From: Corynebacterium sphenisci DSM 44792
GTDB lineage: Bacteria > Actinomycetota > Actinomycetes > Mycobacteriales > Mycobacteriaceae
Length of the DNA: 64,000 bases
Reading direction: 5' to 3'
Assembly: GCF_001941505.1 (NCBI RefSeq)
Contig: NZ_CP009248.1
Coordinates: 1,798,001 to 1,862,000 of the forward strand
How positions within the stretch are numbered: the first letter of the stretch is position 1; every line of letters starts with the position of its first letter. Shown here piece by piece: positions 1 through 7,429 of this stretch. The notes beneath the pieces are model-generated. The model was not told the origin of the DNA and did not search any database. It saw only the letters and a program-made list of their open reading frames with translations. A program made the position numbers and the translations under genes.

Positions 1-1
1 C

Positions 2-412
2 TACGTCCGGATCGTCGTCGACGGCTCCTCGGAGAGCACCGACGCCACCGGTTTCTACCTGCGCGACGATGACGAGATCTCCATCCACTGCGCCTTCGGC
101 GAGGGCTTCGGCCTCGGGGCCTGCTCCACGATAGATGACTACTGGGGGTTCATCGCCGACGGCGACGCGTATTCGCTATACCTCGCCTCCGGGGATCCCG
201 TCTGGGAATCCGACCTGTCGGTGACGGACGTGGACGTATGGGACGCCGCCTCCGAGGACCTCGAGACCGACACCCGCGTGCTGCTGCCCGATGACGATGG
301 CTGGGTGTACTACGACGGCTATTACCTCATGCGCGGCGGCATCGAGGTCGGTGGGGAATACCCGGTGATCGTCGTCTCCCCGGGCAGCCACAACATCATC
401 TGGGATTACTGA
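2..412 (+). CDS. C-terminal fragment of a secreted/membrane-anchored protein
   Basis: The window opens inside this gene, so only the last 136 residues are visible. The fragment has no membrane segment of its own and ends in an aromatic, acidic stretch with the motif GWVYYDGYYLM. The same motif and the same general layout (a Cys followed by an acidic/aromatic segment, then the WVYYDGYYLM strand and a final strand with V(L/V)SP) form the C-terminus of the next gene. The two are therefore tandem paralogues sharing an extracytoplasmic domain of roughly 130 residues. I do not recognise the domain family. Upstream sequence would show whether this copy also carries a proline-rich cytoplasmic tail and one TM helix. 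Confidence 0.75.
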   Translation, partial: YVRIVVDGSSESTDATGFYLRDDDEISIHCAFGEGFGLGACSTIDDYWGFIADGDAYSLYLASGDPVWESDLSVTDVDVWDAASEDLETDTRVLLPDDDGWVYYDGYYLMRGGIEVGGEYPVIVVSPGSHNIIWDY

Positions 413-514
413 CCCCGCCACCGGCCGGTGGCGCCGCCGCGGCCTGGTCGCCATTCCGTAACCCGGGCCCCACCCCACTACCATCGACCCCACGAAGAGA
501 CGAAGGACGCCCCG

Positions 515-2194
515 ATGAGCAACCGCTGGACCGATCCCACCCCCGACGACCCCGAGGACGCCCGGTCCGGGAAGGACGACGCGGCCGGCATAGCCCGCGA
601 TGTCGCCGCCGGCGCCCGGCACGCCCCCGCCGGCGACTCCGGCGCCGCCTCGGATCCGGGGATGGACTACGGCTGGGACGTGTCGGTGAACCCGGCGGAC
701 CCGCCCGCCGGCGAGGGGGCGGCAGGCTCAGCCCCGACCCCGGAGGCCGGGGCCGGCGCCACCGGCCCCGGCCACCCCGGCGGCGAGTGGGCGAACCAGG
801 GCCCGGGCGGGGGCGCCGGTGACGCGCAGTTCGTCTCCTACCACCAGGACAACCCCGGCTCCTCCGCCCCGCAGGCCGACTGGGTGCACCCCGATGACGC
901 CACCGTGGTGTCCCATCCGGACGCCGACGGCGGCAACGCTGCGGGCCACCAGCCGGACTGGGTGCACCCCGATGACGCCGGCTCCGCCGCGGGGGCGCAC
1001 TCGCCGGCCGACTCCGGTTCCGCGGGTGGACCCGACTGGGTCCACCCGGATGCGGCCGGACAGCGGCCGGACTGGGTGCACCCCGATGATCTCGGGGCCA
1101 CCGGCGGGGCGGGCTCCGGCACCCCGGACTGGGTGAACCCGAACCCGCCGCCCTCCGACGGGGGATCCGCCGCCGCATCCGGCGCCGGGGGCCCCGACTG
1201 GGTCAACCCCAATCCCCCGCCGGGCGCCCCGTCGGCCGGCACCCCACCCCACGCCGGCGGATCGGGGGCCGGCGTCGCACCGGGGCCCCAGCCGGGGCCC
1301 CACCACCCGGTCCCCGGAACCGATGGCATGGTCAACGCCGGCTACGGCGGCACACCGCCGGCGGGGCCCGGCGCCATGGCGCAGGCCCCGACGCCGCAGC
1401 CCCAGTGGTACGGCCACGGCGCCCCCGGCACACCGCAGGGCATCGGCCCCGCCGGCCCCGCCGGCCCCGCCGGCCCCGGGATGCCGCCGGCCGGCCCGCC
1501 CCCGGGAATCGCGGCGGGCACCGCGCAGGCCGGCGCCGCCGTCCACGGGGGTGCGGCGGCCACGGGCGCCACCGGGGCGTCGTCGATGCTGGCCGGGGCC
1601 GCCCTCGGCGGAGGGGTGAAGACCGTGGGCCTCATCCTCGCGGTGACGCTCCCGCTGGGCTTCGGCAGCTACCAGACGGTGACGCACCTCGCGGAGCGCG
1701 CGGACTCCTCGACCAGCGCATCGGAGAATCTGCCTCCGCTGCCATCGGAGGAATACGTGTGGCAAGTCGCCTCCATGGAAACCACCGATACAGACTATTC
1801 GGCCTTCTCGTTCCGCAACGATGATGGGGTGGAGGTCCATTGCGCCTTCGACCTCCCGGATTTCAGCAATCTCGGAGTTGGTGTTTGCGCAACCGCGGAG
1901 GGGTACTGGAACCTCGATTCCGGGGATGAACTCACCTCGGTCAACCTGAAGAGCGGCAAGAGCCTGGACGACCCGACCGAAGAAAACCCACTACCCGTCA
2001 ATCATGGTGATATCTGGGACGCGGAGACGGTCGACATACCCCGGAACAAGAGATTGAGGATGCCCGACTACTGGACTGGCGTATCAGGGGGTTGGGTCTA
2101 CTACGACGGCTATTATCTGATGAAGGGGCTTGTTGAAGGAGGGGAGGCCGTATTCGTGCTTTCCCCCGAAGGGTGGAAGATCTACAGAAGATAG
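515..2194 (+). CDS. Membrane protein with DWVHP repeats and extracytoplasmic domain
   Basis: 559 residues; the ATG was chosen because GAAGG lies about 8 bases upstream, and longer in-frame starts read through intergenic DNA. Residues 1 to about 350 are disordered, rich in Asp, Pro, Gly and Ala. They contain six short repeats of the form DWV(H/N)P, the first four mostly DWVHPDD and the last two DWVNPNPPP. One TM helix follows (about residues 366-388, GLILAVTLPLGFGSYQ) and then an extracytoplasmic domain of about 150 residues ending like the preceding gene fragment (GWVYYDGYYLMKG). The layout suggests a cytoplasmic interaction tail tethered to an outer-face sensor domain. The DNA of the last 450 bases is clearly less GC-rich than the rest of the gene, suggesting a domain acquired or recombined separately. 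Function unknown. Confidence 0.8.
   Translation: MSNRWTDPTPDDPEDARSGKDDAAGIARDVAAGARHAPAGDSGAASDPGMDYGWDVSVNPADPPAGEGAAGSAPTPEAGAGATGPGHPGGEWANQGPGGGAGDAQFVSYHQDNPGSSAPQADWVHPDDATVVSHPDADGGNAAGHQPDWVHPDDAGSAAGAHSPADSGSAGGPDWVHPDAAGQRPDWVHPDDLGATGGAGSGTPDWVNPNPPPSDGGSAAASGAGGPDWVNPNPPPGAPSAGTPPHAGGSGAGVAPGPQPGPHHPVPGTDGMVNAGYGGTPPAGPGAMAQAPTPQPQWYGHGAPGTPQGIGPAGPAGPAGPGMPPAGPPPGIAAGTAQAGAAVHGGAAATGATGASSMLAGAALGGGVKTVGLILAVTLPLGFGSYQTVTHLAERADSSTSASENLPPLPSEEYVWQVASMETTDTDYSAFSFRNDDGVEVHCAFDLPDFSNLGVGVCATAEGYWNLDSGDELTSVNLKSGKSLDDPTEENPLPVNHGDIWDAETVDIPRNKRLRMPDYWTGVSGGWVYYDGYYLMKGLVEGGEAVFVLSPEGWKIYRR
875..1224 (+). repeat. In-gene repeats encoding DWV(H/N)P units
   Basis: Six copies of a codon block for (A/P)DWV(H/N)P lie here, spaced by 12 to 25 low-complexity residues. 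The repeated Trp, Val and Pro in an otherwise disordered tail make it a plausible multivalent binding peptide. Confidence 0.85.
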
Positions 2195-2537
2195 CCGCCG
2201 GTTTTTGTGCGACCCCGCGCACACAGCTCCGCCCCGCAAGGGGCAGCGATCGATCCCTAATGTGCGAGTACGGGCCCGGAAACGGCCACTCGCTGCGGAT
2301 AGGGCGAACAGGTACCACCGGGACGACGCCGACCGCGCCTCGGCGTCCTCCGGTTGGCGACCGCGACCCCATCGCTTTGCGGCGGCGGACGTGGCCCAGG
2401 CGTGGTGCCACGGCGGTGTCGGGGGCCCATCACGGGAGGCCCACGGCGCGTAACCGACAACGCCGGGTCATGTTCCGGCTGCCCGCCTAACCCGTACCTG
2501 TTCACTCCGGGGTGGGGTACCCCACCGCGGGCGCCGG
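2195..2537. other. Gap between convergent genes; one 16-bp palindrome
   Basis: No convincing gene is visible. A perfect palindrome GGTGGGGTACCCCACC lies at 2511-2526, just past the stop of the leftward FHA-like gene, and may help end its transcript; there is no T-run. Confidence 0.4.
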
Positions 2538-3281
2538 CTACAGCCGCAGCTCCACGCCGTCCCAGATCTGCAGGGCGTAGAGGGCCAGCAGCAGCCGCTT
2601 GGGCACCCGGCCCCGGGAGTTCACCGCGCCCCGGAACTCCCGCACCCCGCGGTCGGCGAGGGTGGCGGCGAGGCGATCGGCCTTGGTCTCCACCTTCTTC
2701 ACCGACCAGCCCAGGGTGGCGGCGAGCTCCTCGGTGGTGGGCACGTCGTTGAGCCCGGAGCCGCGCCGGCTGAGCAGCGGCTCGATGAGCGCGCGCAGCA
2801 GCTGCGCCTGCTCCCGGCGCAGCGGGCGCTGGCCGATGGTCTCCTCGCCGTTGCCGATGGTGATGTCCGGGCGGTTCACCGGCAGGTCGGGGAAGACCTC
2901 GGCGTGGAACTCGTAGATGCGCTCCGGGGTGGAGAAGGTCATCGCGGTGAGGGTGGGCGGCAGCGGGGCGGTCGCCCCGGGGCCGAGGCTGGACCGGGTG
3001 TGCCCGCGGACCAGCCGGGGCTCCATGACCACCGGGATGCGGGCGCCGACGTTGGTGACCATCCACTGCCCGCCGGTACTCCAGAAGTGCAGCAGCACCC
3101 GGTGCAGGTGCAGGTCATCCTCCCCGATCCGGAACTGCCCGGCGCGGCCGACGGTGACGTTGCCGCGGATGCGGTACACCGCGGCATTGCACACCAGGTC
3201 GTCCAGGCGCAGCAGGGCGCGCCCGTCATCGGCGGGACGGTCGTCGTTGGCGGCGCGATCGGCGCCGTCGGTGGTCAGCAT
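2538..3281 (-). CDS. FHA-like protein with C-terminal helix-turn-helix region
   Basis: 247 residues. The ATG at 3281 is preferred over one 18 bases upstream because GGGAGGG lies 8 bases before it. Residues of about 30-120 look like a forkhead-associated fold: VGR, RIGEDD, then HR.LLHF and W.VTNVG sit where FHA domains carry GR, the Ser/Arg/His loop and Asn. The canonical S.RH is degenerate here (HLHR), so phosphothreonine binding is likely but not certain. Residues of about 165-235 form a winged-helix-like region (PTTEELAATLGWSVKKV). The gene overlaps the end of the Ser/Thr kinase gene by 7 bp and must be cotranslated with it, which supports a role as the kinase's phospho-reader, possibly a regulator that also binds DNA. 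Confidence 0.75.
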   Translation of the reverse strand: MLTTDGADRAANDDRPADDGRALLRLDDLVCNAAVYRIRGNVTVGRAGQFRIGEDDLHLHRVLLHFWSTGGQWMVTNVGARIPVVMEPRLVRGHTRSSLGPGATAPLPPTLTAMTFSTPERIYEFHAEVFPDLPVNRPDITIGNGEETIGQRPLRREQAQLLRALIEPLLSRRGSGLNDVPTTEELAATLGWSVKKVETKADRLAATLADRGVREFRGAVNSRGRVPKRLLLALYALQIWDGVELRL

Positions 3282-4867
3282 AGGGGCAGTCCCTCCCATC
3301 CCTCGTGGGACTCCGGGCCGGTGAGCACCACGGAGTACCGTTCCTTGTCGCCCTCGGGGAACACGAATGCGGCGTCCGCGTCGCCGGTGCCGGAGCGGAA
3401 CACCTCGACGCTGCAGCGCTCGCTGGTGGCCCGCACCAGGTAGTCGCGCCAGTCCTCCTCGCCGCCGAGGATCTCCCCGAAGGCCCGGTCCCGGTCGGCG
3501 CCGCTGCCGAAGTCGACGAAGATGACGTCGGTGCCGTCCTCCCCGGCGGCGCAGCGCACCGCGGGGCGGCTGCGCCAGCGCACCGCCGAGCAGCTGTACC
3601 CGCCGGCGTCGCCGATCGCCCAGCCGACCCGACCGCCGCGTTCGGCGGGCAGGGCCCGGTCGAAGTCGGAGACGATGGCGCGCTGCTCCTCGGGCCAGGC
3701 CCGGGTCATCCGGTAGCCGCCGAAGCCGAGCACCCCGACCAGCAGCAGGGTCAGCGCGGTGAGCACCGCCACCAGGCGGCCCCGGCCGCCGCCGGGTCGG
3801 GCCGGCGGTGCGCCGGCCGCCGGGTAGGCCCCGGTGACCGAGGGGAAGGAGCCGGTGGTCGAGAGGAAGGAGCCGGTGGTCGCCCAGGGGCCGGTGACCC
3901 CGGGGGCGTCCAGCGGCCGGGCGTCCACGATGGTCTCGGCGAGCGCCTCGGCGCGGCCGGCGACATCGCGGCCGGCCGCGGCGGCGGCGAGCTGGTCGAT
4001 GAACCCGGTGGCCGTGGGGTAGCGGTCCGCGGGCCGGTTGGCCAGGGCCCGGGCGAAGACGTCGGTGATCGCGGCATGGTGCGCGGCGTCGTCGGGGTGG
4101 ATGGACCCGGGGCCCAGGCGCACCCGGGGCCGGTCGCCCTGCCAGTGGCCGGGGCCGACCAGGTCGTGGAACTTCTGCAGGGTGAGCATCTCGAAGGCGA
4201 CCAGGGCCAGGGCGTAGTCGTCGCCGGCGGCGGTGGGCGCCAGCGGGGCGCTGCTGCCGCCCCCGCCGGTGAAGGCCTCCGGCGGGGCGTAGGCGGGGGT
4301 GCCGATGAAGGCCCCGGTGCGGGTGGTGTCCGGGGTCCAGATGATGCCGAAGTCCACCAGCACCGCGGCCACCCGATGCTGTTTGGTGGAGGGCCGCAGG
4401 ATGTTCGCCGGTTTCACGTCCCGGTGGATGACCTGCGGGGTCTGCCCGTGCAGGTAGTCCAGGGCGCGGGCCACCGGGCGCAGGATCCGGGTGGCCTCGG
4501 CCACGGTGAAGGGCCGTCCGCCGGAATCGCGGCGGCGCTGGTCGAGCTCCTGCTTGAGCGAGACCCCCTCGATGAAGTCCATCACGTAGTAGGGGCAGCG
4601 GCCGTCGATGTTGCCGGCGGTGTGCACCCCCACGATCGCCTCATGGCGAAGGTTGGCCAGGGTGGTCATCTCCGTGTCGAAGCGGCGCAGCGCGTCATCG
4701 TCGATGTCCACGTTCTCGCCGAGGCGCTTGATCGCGACCTTGCGCTTCAGCGACTCATCGGTGGCGGAGTAGACCACCCCCATGCCGCCGCGCCCGATTT
4801 CGGCGATGTCGGTGTACCCGTACTTCTCCTCCAGGTGACCGATGAGGGGATCCCGGGTCTCCGCCAT
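3275..4867 (-). CDS. Membrane Ser/Thr protein kinase (PknA/B-like)
   Basis: 530 residues. The cytoplasmic kinase domain (about 16-290) has every key element: glycine loop GRGGMGVV (25-32), Lys47 in VAIK, catalytic HRDVKPAN with Asp150, DFG with Asp172, and the GTPAYAPPE activation-loop end. A juxtamembrane linker follows with repeated TTGSF/VTGAY units, probable autophosphorylation threonines. One TM helix lies at about 363-387, then a unique extracytoplasmic domain of about 143 residues with four Cys. There are no PASTA repeats, so it is not the cell-wall kinase PknB; the outer domain probably senses an unknown signal. It is the first gene of a two-gene operon with the FHA-like gene and is transcribed divergently from the LppP/LprE-like gene. 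Confidence 0.93.
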   Translation of the reverse strand: MAETRDPLIGHLEEKYGYTDIAEIGRGGMGVVYSATDESLKRKVAIKRLGENVDIDDDALRRFDTEMTTLANLRHEAIVGVHTAGNIDGRCPYYVMDFIEGVSLKQELDQRRRDSGGRPFTVAEATRILRPVARALDYLHGQTPQVIHRDVKPANILRPSTKQHRVAAVLVDFGIIWTPDTTRTGAFIGTPAYAPPEAFTGGGGSSAPLAPTAAGDDYALALVAFEMLTLQKFHDLVGPGHWQGDRPRVRLGPGSIHPDDAAHHAAITDVFARALANRPADRYPTATGFIDQLAAAAAGRDVAGRAEALAETIVDARPLDAPGVTGPWATTGSFLSTTGSFPSVTGAYPAAGAPPARPGGGRGRLVAVLTALTLLLVGVLGFGGYRMTRAWPEEQRAIVSDFDRALPAERGGRVGWAIGDAGGYSCSAVRWRSRPAVRCAAGEDGTDVIFVDFGSGADRDRAFGEILGGEEDWRDYLVRATSERCSVEVFRSGTGDADAAFVFPEGDKERYSVVLTGPESHEGWEGLPLC

Positions 4868-4988
4868 CTCCTCGCCTCCTCATCTCGTCCGAATCCCGCC
4901 GCGGGGCCGCCGGCGCCGCGATGCGCGGTGCCGGGGGCGGCGTGCTGCGTCCATTCCATCCCGACCGGTCCGGATCCGCCTCCTCCGG

Positions 4989-5007
4989 CGGGGAGCGCTC
5001 CCCGATG
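4989..5007. promoter_or_regulatory. Palindromic element, copy 1
   Basis: The 19-mer CGGGGAGCGCTCCCCGATG contains a perfect 16-bp palindrome and occurs twice in this intergenic region. This copy lies about 122 bp upstream of the kinase start. It is a candidate operator; no regulator is known. Confidence 0.5.
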
Positions 5008-5086
5008 ACGGGGTCGTCGGGCGAGTGGTCCGCTGGGTCCCGGGAGGCCCTGCCGCCGGGTGTTCCGGGGGCGGGGCCGACGCGCG

Positions 5087-5110
5087 GGTGAATATACCAA
5101 TCGGTTCACC
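5087..5110. promoter_or_regulatory. Inverted repeat GGTGAA-N12-TTCACC in an AT-rich island
   Basis: The arms GGTGAA and TTCACC are perfect and the centre is TATACC plus AATCGG. It is the only AT-rich stretch in the 686-bp divergent intergenic region. On the minus strand it offers TATATT as a possible -10 for the kinase operon. Confidence 0.45.
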
Positions 5111-5423
5111 GCCCTCCCGGAACCCAGAACGGCAAACGGGGATTTACCCCCGCTTTCCCCGCACCGGCCGATCCGGTGGATCGGGGCGCCCCGCGGGTCG
5201 CCGCGGGACGCGCCCGGACCCCGGCCCCGCGATGCCGCCGGGCGGGCGCGCCCGCCCCGCCCGATGGCCCGGGTTCCGGGAAATCCCCTGGGCAGGTCCC
5301 GTGTCCCGGGAGCCGGGGCGTCGGCCGGGGGCCGGCCGCCCGCACCGCCCCGGCGGCGCCGGGACCGGCCGGCCGGCCCGGCCCGGTGGCGCTAACCCGG
5401 CCCGGTGGCCGCCGCCAGGGCCC

Positions 5424-5442
5424 CGGGGAGCGCTCCCCGATG
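5424..5442. promoter_or_regulatory. Palindromic element, copy 2
   Basis: Identical 19-mer to that at 4989-5007, here about 112 bp upstream of the rightward gene and 48 bp before its -10 box. The two copies are placed almost symmetrically with respect to the divergent genes. Confidence 0.5.
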
Positions 5443-5489
5443 GCGCGAATCGGGCCCCCGGAGACCCCCGCGGGCCCGGATCCGGCCCC

Positions 5490-5495
5490 TAGGAT
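5490..5495 (+). promoter_or_regulatory. -10 box for the LppP/LprE-like gene
   Basis: TAGGAT fits the TANNNT -10 consensus of corynebacteria. Start of transcription would be near 5502, giving a leader of about 50 bases. No clear -35 is visible. Confidence 0.45.
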
Positions 5496-5553
5496 GGGGA
5501 ATCGTGGACAGGGCCGGGATCCGGCCGACGCCGAGGAAAGGGGCTGTGCGCCG

Positions 5554-6573
5554 ATGAACGACGGAGGCTTCTCCGGGGACGCCAACCGCTGGGGTGCGCC
5601 CGGCGATCCGCAGGGGCCCGGCCCCGCCGACGGCGGGGCCGGGGGCCCGATGCCGGAGCAGCCGGCCTGGCCCGCGGAGAACCCGGAGCTGACCTGGAGC
5701 GCCGATCCGCTGCCGCCGGCCGCGCCCCCGCCGGCCGGAGGCCACCCCCCGGCGGGGGGCTATCCCCCGCCGGCCGGCTACCCCGGCGCGCAGCCGGCGC
5801 AGACCGCCGCCTGGTCGGCGACCCCCCATGCGGCCCAGCTGGGCCAGCAGCCCCCGCCGACCGCGATGATGCCGCCGATGCCGGCCGGCTCCACCCCTAC
5901 CGGGGGCGGCGCCGGCGGCGGGATGCTGCCCGGGATCGCGGTGGTCGCGGCGCTGCTGCTGCTCCTCGGCGGGGGCGGCTGGTGGTGGCTGACCCAGGAC
6001 GCCGATCCGGCGCCGATCGCCGCCGACGCCGAACTGGCCGAGGAGGGCGGCTTCACCGCCTCCGCGGAGCCGGACGGCGAGGACGGCTCCGGCGCCGGGG
6101 CCGAGGCCGGGGCCACCGGGGAATCCACCCCGCCGCCGGCGCCCTCCCCCACCAGCTCCCGCTCGACGGAGCCGGAGGCGCGCTCCTCGGGCTGCTCGGT
6201 GGACGCGGACGCCGCGGTGATCGGCCGGGCGGTCGACGAGGTCAACGGCAAGTACCGGGGCCGCTGGGAGTACCGCGGGGAATCCAACTTCGACGGCTGC
6301 CACCCGCTGACCTACGCGGTGCTCTACGAGACCTCCGGCTCCGCGGGGCACACCATGCTGCTGATGTTCCACGGACCCGACTACCTGGGCGTGGACTCGA
6401 ACTACCCGCAGCGCGCGAACTCGATCAGGGTCACCGACGACGGCTTCATCGTGGAGTACACCGATCTGGAGGACGGCGGGGACTCCGTGGAATCGGTCGA
6501 GTACTGGTGGGACGGGTCCAAGGTGGCCCATTCGGGGCGGATCCCGAACACCGGCTACGACGCGCTGGGCTGA
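5554..6573 (+). CDS. Membrane-anchored LppP/LprE-family protein
   Basis: 339 residues; the ATG follows GAGGAAAGG. The N-terminal 130 residues are proline- and glycine-rich and contain PELTWSADP around Thr47, a motif shared with the next two genes. A TM helix follows (GIAVVAALLLLLGGGGWWW), then an acidic linker and a C-terminal domain of about 130 residues. That domain matches the LppP/LprE lipoprotein family as I know it: a FDGCHPLTYAV start, HTMLLMFHGPDYLG, and a final VEYWWDGSKV strand. The family members are secreted lipoproteins of mycolic-acid bacteria with unknown roles; here the domain is held by a TM helix in place of a lipid. It heads a three-gene rightward group divergent from the kinase. 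Confidence 0.82.
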   Translation: MNDGGFSGDANRWGAPGDPQGPGPADGGAGGPMPEQPAWPAENPELTWSADPLPPAAPPPAGGHPPAGGYPPPAGYPGAQPAQTAAWSATPHAAQLGQQPPPTAMMPPMPAGSTPTGGGAGGGMLPGIAVVAALLLLLGGGGWWWLTQDADPAPIAADAELAEEGGFTASAEPDGEDGSGAGAEAGATGESTPPPAPSPTSSRSTEPEARSSGCSVDADAAVIGRAVDEVNGKYRGRWEYRGESNFDGCHPLTYAVLYETSGSAGHTMLLMFHGPDYLGVDSNYPQRANSIRVTDDGFIVEYTDLEDGGDSVESVEYWWDGSKVAHSGRIPNTGYDALG

Positions 6574-6604
6574 CCATGGCGGCGCCGGCGCGGGGGATGC
6601 GGTG

Positions 6605-7348
6605 ATGGGCGGGCGGGATCACCCGGCGCCGGGTGCCGAGGCCGCCGCGGCCGCGCCGACCACGCTGCCGCCGGGCGCCCCGATGCCCGCTGCCCCGCCC
6701 GCGGCCCCGCCGGAGCGGCCCACCGACATCGAGCTCACCTGGTCCGCCGCCCCCGCGGCGGCGCCGGGGGCGGGGGCGCCCCGGCGGGCGGGCCGGCTGC
6801 TGCTGCCCGCGCTGGGGCTGATCCTCGCGCTAACCGGCCTGGCCGGGGCGGCGCATCTGCGCGGCGGCGCCGGGGCCGCGGACGTGGGCCTGGATCTGGT
6901 GCCCGGCCAGCTCACCCCGGTGCCGCCGGCCCGGATCGGCGCCGGCGGCGCCGGGGAGGGCGCGGGCCCGGCGACGACCTTCCGGATCGCGGCGGCGGAC
7001 GGGGACCGCCGGCCCACCGCCCGACCGCATCCCGGCCCGGAGGGCGCCCGGGAGGCGCCCACCGATCCGCCCTGCGACGGCCGCGGCATCCTCATCCACG
7101 AGTCGGTGTGGGGCCCGGAGGCCGGCCGCAAGGTCAACGCGGCGCTGGCCGCGCATCCCGGGTCGGTCTACGCCTCAGCCGGGGCCTGCCCCTCGCTGAA
7201 CCCGGAGCGGGAGGGCTACCCGGTCTACGCCGTCTACGAGGACTTCGGCCATGATCTGGAGGCGCTGTGCGCCGCGGATCGGGGCGCGGGCACCATGTCC
7301 CGGATCATGACCACGGAGCAGGATCGCGGGGAGTACTGCCCGCGCTGA
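6605..7348 (+). CDS. Membrane-anchored protein with PCDGRGI Cys-rich domain, paralogue 1
   Basis: 247 residues. GTG and ATG codons are adjacent; the ATG at 6605 is taken because GGGGGA lies 8 bases before it. The disordered N-terminus carries IELTWSAAP with Thr45. One TM helix follows (LLLPALGLILALTGLAG), then a linker and a 92-residue extracytoplasmic domain with four conserved Cys: DPPCDGRGI, GACPSLN, EALCAAD and the C-terminal EYC. The same domain is in the next gene at high identity. I recall similar domains behind the TM helix of actinobacterial Ser/Thr kinases and in stand-alone secreted proteins, which fits a link to the adjacent kinase. The gene starts 31 bases after its neighbour and probably shares its transcript. 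Confidence 0.8.
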   Translation: MGGRDHPAPGAEAAAAAPTTLPPGAPMPAAPPAAPPERPTDIELTWSAAPAAAPGAGAPRRAGRLLLPALGLILALTGLAGAAHLRGGAGAADVGLDLVPGQLTPVPPARIGAGGAGEGAGPATTFRIAAADGDRRPTARPHPGPEGAREAPTDPPCDGRGILIHESVWGPEAGRKVNAALAAHPGSVYASAGACPSLNPEREGYPVYAVYEDFGHDLEALCAADRGAGTMSRIMTTEQDRGEYCPR

Positions 7349-7371
7349 GCCTCCCGGCGCCGCCCACCGCC

Positions 7372-7377
7372 TATCCT
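7372..7377 (+). promoter_or_regulatory. -10 box for the second PCDGRGI gene
   Basis: TATCCT, a good TANNNT match, lies 53 bases before the ATG at 7430. The gene may have its own promoter inside the group. Confidence 0.4.
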
Positions 7378-7429
7378 GGCCGGGGAGCCGCCGGGAACGC
7401 GGGCGGCGGAGCGGGAAGGGACGGTGCCG

